Below are positions 10,349 to 21,311 of a DNA stretch of 64,000 bases, piece by piece; position 1 is the first letter of the stretch, and every line of letters starts with the position of its first letter. The translations under genes were made by a program, and so were the position numbers. The notes under the pieces are model-generated. The model was not told the origin of the DNA, searched no databases, and saw nothing but the letters and a program-made list of their open reading frames with translations. Source of the stretch: Vibrio mexicanus (GTDB lineage: Bacteria > Pseudomonadota > Gammaproteobacteria > Enterobacterales > Vibrionaceae); the NCBI RefSeq assembly GCF_001012815.1, contig NZ_JYJP01000051.1, forward strand, positions 94,887 to 158,886. The letters run 5' to 3'.

Positions 10349-10407
10349 GTAAATTCACTGTATTAATACCGATTTCTGTTGATAACAATAGATTGATATT
10401 TCATGCA

Positions 10408-10435
10408 AGAAAAAGCCTCCGTAGAGGAGGGCTCT
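10408..10435 (-). terminator. Terminator of the DUF496 gene
   Basis: On the minus strand an AGCCCTCC/GGAGGCT hairpin with one bulge is followed by TTTTTC. It lies just downstream of the DUF496 stop codon. Confidence 0.7.
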
Positions 10436-10458
10436 GTATTTATTGGAAAAAGTAAAGG

Positions 10459-10776
10459 TTACTTTTTACCTTGAACTGTTTGCTTGTCTTCTTCAGTTAG
10501 CTCACGGATACGACGGCTGATGTCGCGACGAGCTTTAGAAATCTCAGCACTCTTGATGATGTGGTCATCTACACGATCTTCGTAGTCTGCTTTCATGTTC
10601 TTGATGATAGCGACGATTTCGTCGTGGCTCATGTCAGATTTGATGTAATCTAGCAGGTTTTCAAGTAGATCAACACGTTTACGGTTATCGCGAACCTTTT
10701 TCTCATTGTCTAGCAGCTCGCGCTTTAGTTTGTTTTTACGGCGAGCTTGGTTCACGATTTCGAATACACTACTCAT
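10459..10776 (-). CDS. DUF496 (YeeX family) coiled-coil protein
   Basis: A 105-residue, highly charged, helical protein. The core [20 protein letters not shown], followed by [17 protein letters not shown] and [18 protein letters not shown], closely matches E. coli YeeX. The family is a conserved cytoplasmic coiled coil of unknown function. The start is preceded by AAAAGGACC at good spacing. Monocistronic with its own terminator. Confidence 0.88.
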   Translation of the reverse strand: MSSVFEIVNQARRKNKLKRELLDNEKKVRDNRKRVDLLENLLDYIKSDMSHDEIVAIIKNMKADYEDRVDDHIIKSAEISKARRDISRRIRELTEEDKQTVQGKK

Positions 10777-10964
10777 AGGTCCTTTTCCCCAATTTGAATA
10801 TTAACTTACTCGATTAAAACACAACAAAGCCGCGCATAACAGTCTTAAGATCAATCATTAGAGTAAGTTGATTGTTTTATCAGCATTCAAGATTGACAGA
10901 ATTGCACAGAGATAAAAATTCGGGCTAAGATGCGACAGGACTATTACACTTAACTGAAATTTAT

Positions 10965-11162
10965 ATGCTTTTGTCAGAAATAGTGATTCCTCAGAACGAC
11001 ATCGATGAGCAGGATATCACTCGGAAAATTAAACTCCGCTCAGCTTATCAAAATGAACGTGATCGTCTTGAGGTAATCGAAGTGGAACTTAATCGTTCAA
11101 AAGTCGTCATCATGGATGATAGAGGAAAAATCCGCTATATCCCGATAATTGCAGAGCATTAA
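10965..11162 (+). CDS. Small conserved-looking hypothetical protein
   Basis: A 65-residue acidic protein (MLLSEIVIPQNDIDEQDITR..., ending IRYIPIIAEH) with no membrane segment or cysteine. I do not recognise the family. It lies 32 bases upstream of the YceH gene in the same direction, so co-transcription is plausible. Coding status is supported by neighbour-like codon use and position, not by a known domain. Confidence 0.6.
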   Translation: MLLSEIVIPQNDIDEQDITRKIKLRSAYQNERDRLEVIEVELNRSKVVIMDDRGKIRYIPIIAEH

Positions 11163-11194
11163 CGTCACCCTCACTTGTATATATAGGAAGACTC

Positions 11195-11845
11195 ATGAAT
11201 AGAGAACTTAGCCCAGTAGAGGCAAGAATCATTGGCTGTCTGATTGAAAAAGAAGTCACGACGCCGGATTACTATCCGTTAACGTTAAACAGCTTGACCA
11301 CAGCGTGTAATCAAAAAAGTAATCGTGAACCTGTTATGAGTTTGACGAGTGAGGAAATCCAGCAAGCTGTTGAGGGTTTGAAATCTGCTAGACTCGTGCA
11401 TGACGAGAGTAGTTTCAATAGCCGAACCAGTAAATTCGTGCACCGTTTTTGTAACACTGAGTTTGGCGATCTTCAGTTTACAGAACAAGAGCGAGGCATT
11501 ATTTGCTGTCTTCTTCTTCGTGGAGCACAAACCCCTGGAGAACTAAGAACACGAACCAACCGTTTGGCGAATTTTACTGACGTAAAAGAGGTTGAAGCGG
11601 TATTGGAGCGATTGTCTCAACGTGAAGATGGGGCATTGGTCGTCAAATTACCACGTGAAGCGGGTAAGCGTGAATCACGCTATCAACATTTGTTCAGTGG
11701 TGAAGTTGACCTTGAAGCCCTACCAGCCGCGGCACCGAGTATTTCAAGCAGCGCTCGCGTTAAAGAGTTAGAGAAGGAAGTTGAAGAACTCAAAGCACAA
11801 GTGGCGCATTTACAAGAGCAGCTTTCTCAATATTCAGATAACTAA
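11195..11845 (+). CDS. yceH: YceH family protein (DUF480)
   Basis: A 216-residue protein beginning RELSPVEARIIGCLIEKEVTTPDYYPLTL-like, in which the IEKE and TTPDYYPL segments are the signature of DUF480/YceH. The family has tandem winged-helix domains (here about residues 3-80 and 95-170). The C-terminus adds a coiled coil (VKELEKEVEELKAQVAHLQEQL). A ribosome site AGGAAG precedes the ATG. DNA binding is inferred from the fold; no target is known. The GIY-YIG gene follows 8 bases later. Confidence 0.9.
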   Translation: MNRELSPVEARIIGCLIEKEVTTPDYYPLTLNSLTTACNQKSNREPVMSLTSEEIQQAVEGLKSARLVHDESSFNSRTSKFVHRFCNTEFGDLQFTEQERGIICCLLLRGAQTPGELRTRTNRLANFTDVKEVEAVLERLSQREDGALVVKLPREAGKRESRYQHLFSGEVDLEALPAAAPSISSSARVKELEKEVEELKAQVAHLQEQLSQYSDN

Positions 11846-11853
11846 TCATCCTA

Positions 11854-12138
11854 ATGAATAACGATTGGTACATATACCTCGTTAGAACCCGCTTAAACAC
11901 GCTCTACTGCGGTATAACGACCGACGTAGAGCGTCGTTTCAAAGAACATGTCAGTGGTGAAGGTGCAAAAGCGCTTAAAGGGAAAGGACCGTTGACATTA
12001 GCCTGGTCTACCAAAACCGGTGATTCTAGATCAATTGCGTCTAAATACGAGTACGCGGTAAAGCGCCTGTCTAAACAGAAGAAAGAGAGACTAATTCTCG
12101 GTCAGCTCACACTTTCCGAACTTTCAATAAGTAACTAG
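11854..12138 (+). CDS. GIY-YIG nuclease family protein (YhbQ-like)
   Basis: A 94-residue single-domain protein of the UPF0213/YhbQ type. The variant GIY-YIG motif (WYIYLVRT, then LYCGITTDVERRFKEH) contains the catalytic-region Arg in the RRF helix. Short GIY-YIG proteins of this type act on DNA in some bacteria, but the cellular role is unsettled. Translationally close to yceH (8-base gap). Confidence 0.88.
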   Translation: MNNDWYIYLVRTRLNTLYCGITTDVERRFKEHVSGEGAKALKGKGPLTLAWSTKTGDSRSIASKYEYAVKRLSKQKKERLILGQLTLSELSISN

Positions 12139-12215
12139 CTGCCTATCATTACGCATTATCCCTATTCCTACATTAGTTTTAACTATGAGTTACGACAATA
12201 TAGGTTGATAGGGAA

Positions 12216-13352
12216 ATGAATCATAAAATTATTACAACCATTGCAGTGGGCCTGTGCTTTAGCTCGTTAACCGTTCATGCCGCTAACCGTGTGGCAGACG
12301 GACGAGGAAATGGTATGGGTAATACAGGTGTGACGAGCGCTAATTACTTACTTGCGCCGTTTTATAATCCAGCATTAACAGCAGTCTATCGTGGCGACGA
12401 TGACTTTGGTCTATTGTTACCGGCTATAGGTGCAAGAGTCAGCGATAGCGACAAATCATTAGAAACCATTGATGATCTTCAAGACACAATCAATGATTTT
12501 GAAAATAATCCCACCATTGCCAACGAGGCTCAGTTGAACGCCTACTTGGATCAGCTTGATGGAAATAAACCATTGGCAGTAGCCGGTGGTGTCGCCGTTG
12601 CTGTTGCAATTCCACTGGATCTCCTGTCAGTGAATGTTTTTTCTAGCGGTTATGCCGAAGTACTTGCCCAGCCAGTCATCTTCGAATCTAACGACACAAC
12701 GACGCGCTACGAAAACTCAACCGTCGATACGCTTGCATTTGCCTACAGTGAAGTAGGGGTAGCACTTGCAAAACAAATAACACTATTTGGGTTACCCATG
12801 TCCTTAGGTGTTTCACCAAAATTTCAAGAACTCGAAACCTATAAACAGGAAATTTCTATTCGCGACTTCGACGTCAGTGACTACGACCAAACTAAAACGT
12901 CCAAGTCTGCATTCAATATGGATCTAGGGGCAGTTTGGTTTTATCACAACTTTAGAGGCGGATTAGCCGTTAAAGATCTGTTTTCTCAAGATATTGATAC
13001 GCAAGATGTGGGTGGCGTTGATAAATATGAACTTGATACTCAAGTGACGGTATCCGGCGCTTATGCCACCGAGGTCATCACTGCGTCTGTCGATTGGGAT
13101 CTGACTAAACAGGGGCGATTTGTAAACCGTGAAGATGATACTCGTTACCTAAGGTTTGGCTTGGAAGGGAATGCTTTTGGCTGGCTGCAGGCACGCCTTG
13201 GCTATGAGTTCGAACTAGAAGATACGCTGGATGATACTTTCACTGCAGGTGTTGGTTTTAGCCCTGGCGATTTGTTCCATTTCGATTTGGCTGGCAGTTA
13301 CGCAGGAAGCAACCAATTCGGTCTATCAGGAAACCTCGCATTTACCTTCTAA
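12216..13352 (+). CDS. TraF-like outer-membrane barrel protein (PF13729 type)
   Basis: A 378-residue exported protein with a signal peptide cut after about residue 22 (VHA|AN). The mature N-terminus, ANRVADGRGNGMGNTGVTSA, followed by APFYNPAL, matches the TraF_2 family, whose members look like FadL-type beta-barrels and are not conjugation proteins despite the name. Alternating amphipathic strands fill the C-terminal half and the chain ends in Phe (LAFTF), typical of outer-membrane barrels. A paralogue lies at 38274-39478. It precedes luxPQ but is separated by a hairpin. Confidence 0.8.
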   Translation: MNHKIITTIAVGLCFSSLTVHAANRVADGRGNGMGNTGVTSANYLLAPFYNPALTAVYRGDDDFGLLLPAIGARVSDSDKSLETIDDLQDTINDFENNPTIANEAQLNAYLDQLDGNKPLAVAGGVAVAVAIPLDLLSVNVFSSGYAEVLAQPVIFESNDTTTRYENSTVDTLAFAYSEVGVALAKQITLFGLPMSLGVSPKFQELETYKQEISIRDFDVSDYDQTKTSKSAFNMDLGAVWFYHNFRGGLAVKDLFSQDIDTQDVGGVDKYELDTQVTVSGAYATEVITASVDWDLTKQGRFVNREDDTRYLRFGLEGNAFGWLQARLGYEFELEDTLDDTFTAGVGFSPGDLFHFDLAGSYAGSNQFGLSGNLAFTF

Positions 13353-13370
13353 TTCTTAGTTGATTAGGTT

Positions 13371-13404
13371 AATAAACACATGACCACAAGGTTGTGTGTT
13401 TATT
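13371..13404 (+). terminator. Hairpin after the TraF-like gene
   Basis: AATAAACACA (13371-13380) pairs perfectly with TGTGTTTATT (13395-13404) around a 14-base loop. There is no strong T run, so it may be a weak terminator. Confidence 0.5.
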
Positions 13405-13486
13405 ATTCAATCGCGTCATCAAAAAGTAAAAATGACTTTAATTGAGCTATCTTTATAGCGATACTTACGATTTGCCGCACACCTAA

Positions 13487-14604
<1,118 letters not shown>

Positions 14605-14605
<1 letters not shown>

Positions 14606-17152
14606 TGATCAAACGCTTAAAACAACGAATTTCAAAACATACGCGTTTATCATCGCTGATTACGCGTTCGATATTTATCACGCTCGCCACACTAGCTTTG
14701 ATTGTATTGGTTCAAAGCTACCAGTTTAATCGCCAAGTCATCTCTCAGGAGATCGATCGTTCACTCCAACAAACCTCGAGTCTTGTCCAAGCGATTTTTT
14801 CATTTCGCCTGAACGCAATTGAAATACAGCAAGACAGCTACAGCCGTAGTGATGTTCTTGTCCGAGCACTAGACCAATCTAGCAGCGCTATTGATAACTT
14901 TTTCACCAGTGCTGACCAAATGGCTCCCGCGCTTTCTCCTGACTTTCGCTTCATCACCAAACGTAAATCGCTGCATTGGGATGACTCTAATTATCAGTTT
15001 TATGGCATTCCAGTCGCAAGATAGAAGACTTTGTCGAGACCATGTCTCTTAGTAATAATTGGCATTTGATTTCTTTAAATACCGACTTTGGACTGCGCTA
15101 TATCATGATGCGCCGTACGCCAATTATTGATCTTTCAACGGGCGAGGTGCTTGCGAGCTTACACGTCGGAATTGTCCTGAATAACAACTTTTCTCTGGCT
15201 TCGGCAGTAAAACATGGCAGTAACACTGATAACGTCGTTATTGCCGTTGGAAGTAAAGTCGTCGCGTCAACGGTTAGGGATAAAGAAAACTACACAAGCC
15301 AAGACCTTCTTAATAACTTCACTGAAAACCACGACCAAACTCGATTTTTGGTCGCCAAAACGGATATAGCAATCAACGCCAAGCCGACGTTTATTTCAAT
15401 TTATTCGATTCAAAATAACGAACACGTGGCTCTTCTAACGCGGAGTCACTATTTTTGGTTATTTGTCGCCTTTATCAGTATGTTCGTTTTGGCTGTCAGC
15501 ACGCGATTTTGGTTGGGACGCAAAGTGTCACATGATCTTACCGAGTTGATGAACTATACGGTGAATGCTGTTGAGCATCGTAAGCTTGATGAATATAAAG
15601 GCTCGTCGATCTCCGAGTTTCAACAGATTGGGGAAGCTCTCGAATTAACCTTTCAACGACTCACCAACAAAGAACGTCAGTTTCAGGATTTGTTTAACTT
15701 CTCGCTTCTGCCAATCATGTTTTGGGACATGAATGGTCGTGTGATGAAGATGAACCTGCGGCTGAACGTTACTTTAACTCAAGCGAAGTCGATGACAATA
15801 CCTACCAGATTATGCTAGAGAAGTTGCTACCACAGATCCAAATGGCGTCACAAGGGGCAACGCTAACTGGTGTTAACATCCCACTTGGGGAGCAAGTCTT
15901 CCGTTGGAACTTATCTCCAATTGTATTTGATGATAAGCCGAAAATGGTAGTGGCTCAGGGACAAGATATTACGAGCTTGGTAGAGGCTGAGCGCCAGAGT
16001 CAACAAGCCCGTGAAGAAGCTGAGGAATCAGCGCGAGTTCGAGCGGATTTCTTGGCTAAAATGAGCCATGAATTGCGAACGCCATTAAACGGTATATTGG
16101 GTGTGTCCCAACTGCTAAAAGCCGAGTTAAGAACGGATAATGAAAAAGAACATGTTGATGTTCTGATTAACAGTGGTGAGCATCTCTTAGCAGTACTTAA
16201 TGACATTCTTGACTTCTCTAAATTAGAGCAAGGTAAGTTTCATATTCAGCAAGATAAGTTCCGCCTGATGGAGCTAAAGAATACGGTGTCCAAGATATTC
16301 GCACCACTGTGCGAAGAGAAAGGTATTCACCTTAACGTAAATGCTGATTTTGCTGACGACACCCATATCTCTAGCGACCAAGTTAGGCTTAATCAAATAC
16401 TCATTAATTTGGTCAGCAACTCGGTAAAATTCACGCACAGCGGTAGTGTAAAAGTAAAACTTGCTCTATCTGAGTCGAATGAAAAACTGCATATAAACGT
16501 GACGGATACTGGTATCGGGATCGACCAAAATAGGATTGATTCGATTTTTGAACCCTTCGTTCAAGCCGAGTCGACCATTACACGTGAATACGGGGGTAGT
16601 GGCCTCGGTTTAACCATAGTCCAAAACCTTGTTGAACTCTTGGGTGGCAGTATTACGGTTGACAGTGAGAAGGGCAAAGGGTCCTGTTTCTGTATCGCAA
16701 TTCCAGTGACCGTTTCAAGCCATGCGTCTTCGTTAAAACCAACGATAGACCCTGATATGCAAAAAACATTGTTCTCTCGTAAATTGTCAGTGCTTTTGGT
16801 TGAGGATAACCACACTAACGCATTTATCGCTCAAGCATTCTGTTTAAAGTATGGAATGGACGTAGAGTGGGTAACTGATGGTAATCAAGCAATTTCAACC
16901 TTGTCTGGAGATAAGGTGTTCGATTTGATTCTCATGGATAACCAACTGCCTAATTTAGGTGGTATCGAAACGACAAAAACTATCCGAGAAAAACTGTCAC
17001 TAACGACACCAATCTACGCTTGTACAGCAGATGGTATGCAAGAAACGAAAGATGCGTTTATTGCGGCAGGTGCTAATTACATCATAATAAAGCCAATCAA
17101 AGAGAAGGCGCTCCATGAGGCTTTCGTTCACTTCAATGAGCACTTTGTTTAA
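14605..17152 (+). CDS. luxQ: Autoinducer-2 hybrid sensor kinase/phosphatase LuxQ (two frameshifts)
   Basis: A membrane hybrid kinase working with LuxP: kinase at low AI-2 and phosphatase at high AI-2, feeding LuxU/LuxO. The start overlaps the luxP stop by one base. Helix 1 (about residues 17-38), periplasmic sensor, helix 2 near 15440-15500, PAS-like region, HisKA with MSHELRTPLNG (about 16060), HATPase with GIGIDQNRIDSIFEPF and GGSGLGLTIV, then a receiver with LILMDNQLP (phospho-Asp) near 16925. One base is missing near 15020 (GATAGAAG for GATTAGAAG) and one near 15757 (AACCTGCGG for AACCCTGCGG). Joined length is about 849 residues, close to known LuxQ. Confidence 0.95.
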
Positions 17153-17242
17153 AACGAAGGCGGCAATTTAGCCTCCTTCAACAGTGATCAACGGATAGTC
17201 GTTCGAGTTGACAAATACGGTTCCGACTAAACGGGTCACATT

Positions 17243-18873
17243 TTAGGTATTACCATTGGCCATTGTCACCACGCGTTTCAACGTCCACCGGATTAGCAAG
17301 GGGATACATTCCGGACCTTGTTCTTCACAGTAATGAACAATAGCCAAGGCCAGATCTGGTTTGGCGAATTTCTTCAGTACGCGTGTCACAACTTTTTTAG
17401 GTGGAATAGGGTGATCAAGCGGGACTTTAATCATCTGCTTGAAAAAAGGTTCGAAGCCGTTGGCATAAAGGTAGTGCTCAATATCTTTATCCGGTAGTTC
17501 CGTAAGCCTGTGGCGTTCTTGATCGTTTTCAAGTTGATTCTTAACCGCGACCGCGTATTTTTTCCCAGCCGCATCTCCATCTGTAACCACATGCCAGTCA
17601 ATACCAAACGCCTTAGCTACCTTGACTAAAGATTTTAAGCCGGACTGGGCAAACTCAATAATCTGCACACCTTCGGCGGCCAAGTTATAGCCGCACTGGT
17701 TAGCTAACTCGTTGAACAGCCATACTTCAGTTTCGCCTTCGACTAGCAGCCAACATCTCGCAAACAAAGCCCCAGAGCGATGAAATCGAATGTGGAAACC
17801 TATACGGCGAAGTTCGTCTTTTCCAAAGCCTTTGATAGGCAATTGAGTGGCGATGGTTTTATCAGATTGACGAACCAAACGACGTATACTTGACAACGGG
17901 ACTTGGCCAAGTAGATCAGGGCTGTTTGTCGTTAGGATCTTTTGCATTGGAAGCAGTTGCAATAAACTCCACGCTCTAGCTAGATGAGTTGGGTGAAGTC
18001 GCCCTTCGGGATCTTCCAGTATCAATAATGGTCTAGCGCAACGACGCAAATCCGTTGGCCCTTTGGCTTGAAGATAAGCATTGAGTAAACCCATCAAAAG
18101 TAATCGGGTTTGTTTGTCATTGGTCTCTTCAACGACTTGAGAGAGGCTCTTCTCATTAGCAGATTTGCTGTAAAACAAACCATCTCTTTGCTGGCGAGGA
18201 TTCTTACGATACTGGCGCTTAAACGAGAAGTAGTGCTCAACGAGCGAATTCATTGAGTTAAGGCTACTTCTTATCTCGCCTTTATTTACATGCCCCGGAA
18301 TTGCCATGAGCCTTCTACAGGTATTGTTGATGCGCTTCTCTGTTCGAGAGTTCCCGTTCGCGGCTGTATCCACCGGCCTTTCAAACCGTCTAGAATCGCG
18401 TAGGCGTATTACCGGGTGAAGGGTCATCAATTCTTGGGCGAGTTTTTCTGAATGGTGCAAAGGAAGCGTATTGCCGGAGCGATCTAAAAATGTATATTGT
18501 GTTTCGATATCGTAGCCGTCTCGAATGGCACTTATCTGATAGTAGATCTTATTAATACCTTCGTCTCTTCGACCCATACAGGCTTAATTTTTCGATATCG
18601 TCCGGCTCTTATTTCGTTTTTATCCGACGCCGATAAGGTAAGTACAATTTGAAGATGCTGAGTTTGCGGATGGGCAATCGAATAATCGACGTGAAAATCG
18701 CTCATTTCGAATTGATAAGGAATACCGTCAGCGGGCAAAACGACAGACAAAGCGTCGAGAAGTGAAGATTTACCCCAAGTATTTTCTCCGATAAGCGTTG
18801 TGAGCTCTTCAAAGGCGAGTGAGAGGCGTTTAATACCTCTGAATCCTGAAATTTCAATTCGTTCTAACTGCAT
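17243..18873 (-). CDS. OLD-family ATP-dependent endonuclease, YbjD type (one frameshift)
   Basis: A predicted DNA-repair or defence nuclease with an N-terminal ABC-type ATPase and a C-terminal Toprim domain. The ATG at 18873 follows TGGGATT and gives MQLERIEISGFRGIKRL, the typical OLD/RecF start. The P-loop is GENTWGKSS. The frame breaks near 18565 (one base missing within VWVE/DEGINKIYYQ). Further on are the ABC signature region, ILEDPEGRLHPTHLARAWSL (Walker B plus D-loop), LLVEGETEVWL (Toprim Glu) and VTDGDAAGKKY (Toprim DxD). About 543 residues joined, matching YbjD. It has no partner helicase beside it, so it is not an evident Gabija pair. Confidence 0.85.
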
Positions 18874-19118
18874 AGGCAATCCCAATATTGCTATAAAATT
18901 TAGAGGGTTACTAACTTGCTTTGTGTTTAGGAACTAATAATAAGCATAACTGAAAAAAGACGATAATGGCGGATTTTAGGTCACATTCTTCTCGTGTTAA
19001 GTCAGTTAATCATTTGGCAGGGCTCAAACTTTCTAAAAATCTTTGCACTGGCATTTCATAAAATTCATGAATCTGTCATTATTTTATGGCTAGGATGAAG
19101 AGGAGTAGAAGAGAAAAA

Positions 19119-20873
19119 ATGATGATGAAAAGAAAAGAAAATAGAAGCGCCAGACTCGTACTAGCCCATATTAATGACACCCATTCATATTTTGAGCCTA
19201 CTTCCTTACAATTAACACTAGAGGTTGATGATCAACCTGTGACGCCTTATGTCAGTGCCGGTGGTTTTGCTCGAATAGCAACGAGAGCCCACCAACTGCG
19301 CGACGATGCTAAACGCATGAACTCCGGATTTCTGTTTCTTCATGCCGGTGATTGCTTCCAAGGAACGTTATATTTTTCGCTATTTAAAGGCAAAGCCAAT
19401 GCTGAAATGCTCAATGCTCTTGAAATTGACGCCATGGCACTGGGTAATCACGAACTCGACATGGGCAACGAGCCCGTGGCGAAGTTCGTTCAAAAGGTCA
19501 ACTTCCCACTGTTAGCAGGTAACTGGGATCTATCCCATGAGTGCCAGTCTAAGCCTTACACGCTAAAAGGCGTCGACAATGTGTACGATTACGCACCAAA
19601 CACCAAAACAGCGAAGTGGATTATTAAGGAAGTTGATGGCGAACCCATTGCCATATTCGGATTATCTCTCGACAAGATGTCTGACATTTCCAACCCTGAT
19701 GCAGATACACCGTTTGTGAATGCGGAAAAAACCGCAAGGAAGACAATATCGACGTTAAACGCACTTGGTGTAAACAAGATTATTTTATTGAGTCACCTAG
19801 GTTACGATGCCGACCTTGAACTCGCGGAAAAGGTCTCGGGGTTAAGTCTAATTATCGGTGGGCACAGCCATCACTTGCAAGGGGACTTCAGCGACATCGG
19901 TTTAGGTCAAGGTGACGAATATGGATTGTTAGTCAATGGTACAAGAGTACTTCAAGCAGGGTTTCACTCGCTTACAATGGGTCATGCTTACATTGACTTT
20001 GCTGCTGATGGAACGATCACCAAGTTTGTCGGTAAGAATGAACTGTTACTAGGGCGTCGACTCTTTTTGAATGCGAGCATGAGCCAAGTAGGAGAGGATT
20101 CGAGTTACCATCAAGCCTGTGAGTTACTCAACAATCACAATAACGTCGTAGTATGTAAAAAAGATCCTGATGTTCATAAGATTCTTGCAGATAAGTACAT
20201 CCCAAGAGTTAGGAAACTACAGTCGACCATTATCGCGACAAACAACCAGCCGTTGCGTCACATACGCATTCCAGATGCTCATGGGCCTAGCGAAGTCGCG
20301 CCTTTGGTTTGTGAGTCGTTTTATTACGCCATGAATAAGCGACACTATGACGTTCAATTTGCTATTCATAATGCAGGTGGGGTGAGAACGTCACTAAATG
20401 AAGGTGATATTACCGTTGCCGATGTTGCCGGAAAATTGCTTCCGTTTGCCGTTCCGATCGGCATGTATCAAGTCACAGGGGCAACACTTGCTCTGGTACT
20501 AGAAGGGGCCATTAATAATGCATTTAACAACGGCGTCGAAGGTACTGGGTCTGGTTCTTATCCTTACACACACAATCTAAACTTCGAGTATATCGCCGAT
20601 GCGCCAATGGGCAGTCGCGTCACTAACCTGAAGATTTATAACGAAGAAACGGGTTGGGAACAGGTTCAACCAGAGCAGATTTATCGTGGCGCTTCATCCG
20701 CGTATACCATGAAAGGTAAGGAAGGTTACGACGCAGTTGTAAATGTGGAGTCTGATCCCGTGGTGACTAACTTATCCATGGCTGACTGTTTCATTGAACT
20801 GCTCACAGACCAGCCAAACAGGCTCAACCAATCTTCTCATATGGTAAATAGTATATGGCATAAAGGTTGCTAG
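19119..20873 (+). CDS. 5'-nucleotidase/metallophosphoesterase family protein without a signal peptide
   Basis: A two-domain UshA-like phosphoesterase that should hydrolyse nucleotides or related phosphates using two metal ions. Metal motifs are HINDTHS, GDCFQG, GNHELD and GGHSHH; the C-terminal substrate domain has HNAGGVRTSLNEGDIT. Two starts are possible. The ATG at 19086 lacks a ribosome site. The ATG at 19119 has AGGAG at 19101-19105, so I prefer it. Either way the N-terminus is short and rich in Lys/Arg/Met with no hydrophobic stretch, so it appears cytoplasmic, unlike classic periplasmic UshA. Confidence 0.88.
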   Translation: MMMKRKENRSARLVLAHINDTHSYFEPTSLQLTLEVDDQPVTPYVSAGGFARIATRAHQLRDDAKRMNSGFLFLHAGDCFQGTLYFSLFKGKANAEMLNALEIDAMALGNHELDMGNEPVAKFVQKVNFPLLAGNWDLSHECQSKPYTLKGVDNVYDYAPNTKTAKWIIKEVDGEPIAIFGLSLDKMSDISNPDADTPFVNAEKTARKTISTLNALGVNKIILLSHLGYDADLELAEKVSGLSLIIGGHSHHLQGDFSDIGLGQGDEYGLLVNGTRVLQAGFHSLTMGHAYIDFAADGTITKFVGKNELLLGRRLFLNASMSQVGEDSSYHQACELLNNHNNVVVCKKDPDVHKILADKYIPRVRKLQSTIIATNNQPLRHIRIPDAHGPSEVAPLVCESFYYAMNKRHYDVQFAIHNAGGVRTSLNEGDITVADVAGKLLPFAVPIGMYQVTGATLALVLEGAINNAFNNGVEGTGSGSYPYTHNLNFEYIADAPMGSRVTNLKIYNEETGWEQVQPEQIYRGASSAYTMKGKEGYDAVVNVESDPVVTNLSMADCFIELLTDQPNRLNQSSHMVNSIWHKGC

Positions 20874-20910
20874 TTTTTTCTTCGATTAACTTAAATCGGA
20901 GACAGACACA

Positions 20911-21006
20911 ATGTGGAGTAAAGATTGGTTAGATATCGGAGTCGTTTTTCTTTGGATTAGTGTTTGGGCGTTACTCGTCTATTTCATGCCCTTAGCTGGC
21001 GTTTAG
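20911..21006 (+). CDS. 31-residue single-helix membrane protein
   Basis: Start ATG follows ATCGGAGACAGACACA with GGAG at suitable spacing. The product begins MWSKDWLDIGVVFLWISVWA and continues through LLVYFMP to end in LAGV. It has one membrane helix and three tryptophans. A perfect terminator follows 5 bases after the stop, which supports a real gene. No family is recognised. Confidence 0.6.
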   Translation: MWSKDWLDIGVVFLWISVWALLVYFMPLAGV

Positions 21007-21011
21007 GTTTC

Positions 21012-21047
21012 AAATGGAGCAATTATTTTGCTCCATTTTTATTTTTT
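21012..21047 (+). terminator. Terminator of the 31-residue membrane-protein gene
   Basis: AAATGGAGCAA (21012-21022) pairs perfectly with TTGCTCCATTT (21028-21038), followed by TTATTTTTT. Confidence 0.9.
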
Positions 21048-21084
21048 CACTAGACGAACTCAAAAAGCAGGAATAGAATCGCGC

Positions 21085-21215
21085 CTGTTTGGGGAGTAGT
21101 CGCCTTTGGTTTACTTATCGTCATCTCGTTAAGCGTTCGCTTATCCGGTAAGTATAAGGTAAGAAGTTGTTCTTATCTTCGACAAGACCAACGCAATCAT
21201 GGTTTCGTTTTGTTC
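21085..21215 (+). promoter_or_regulatory. yybP-ykoY-type riboswitch upstream of terC
   Basis: The conserved GGGGAGTAG of this class is at 21091-21099, and the second conserved element GACCAACGCAATC is at 21186-21198. Several possible stems lie between them. The class senses Mn2+ and, for E. coli alx, alkaline pH. It commonly precedes TerC-family exporters, exactly as here. A further palindrome CTGCATTAATGCAG (21221-21234) lies between the aptamer and the start codon and could belong to the expression platform. Confidence 0.82.
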
Positions 21216-21311
21216 TCATCCTGCATTAATGCAGCGGGAGTACGATGCGAAGCGCGTTATGTTTGCGAAAGGTCTGACTTACCAAAATAGATCTTTCGCC
21301 TTGGAGGATCT

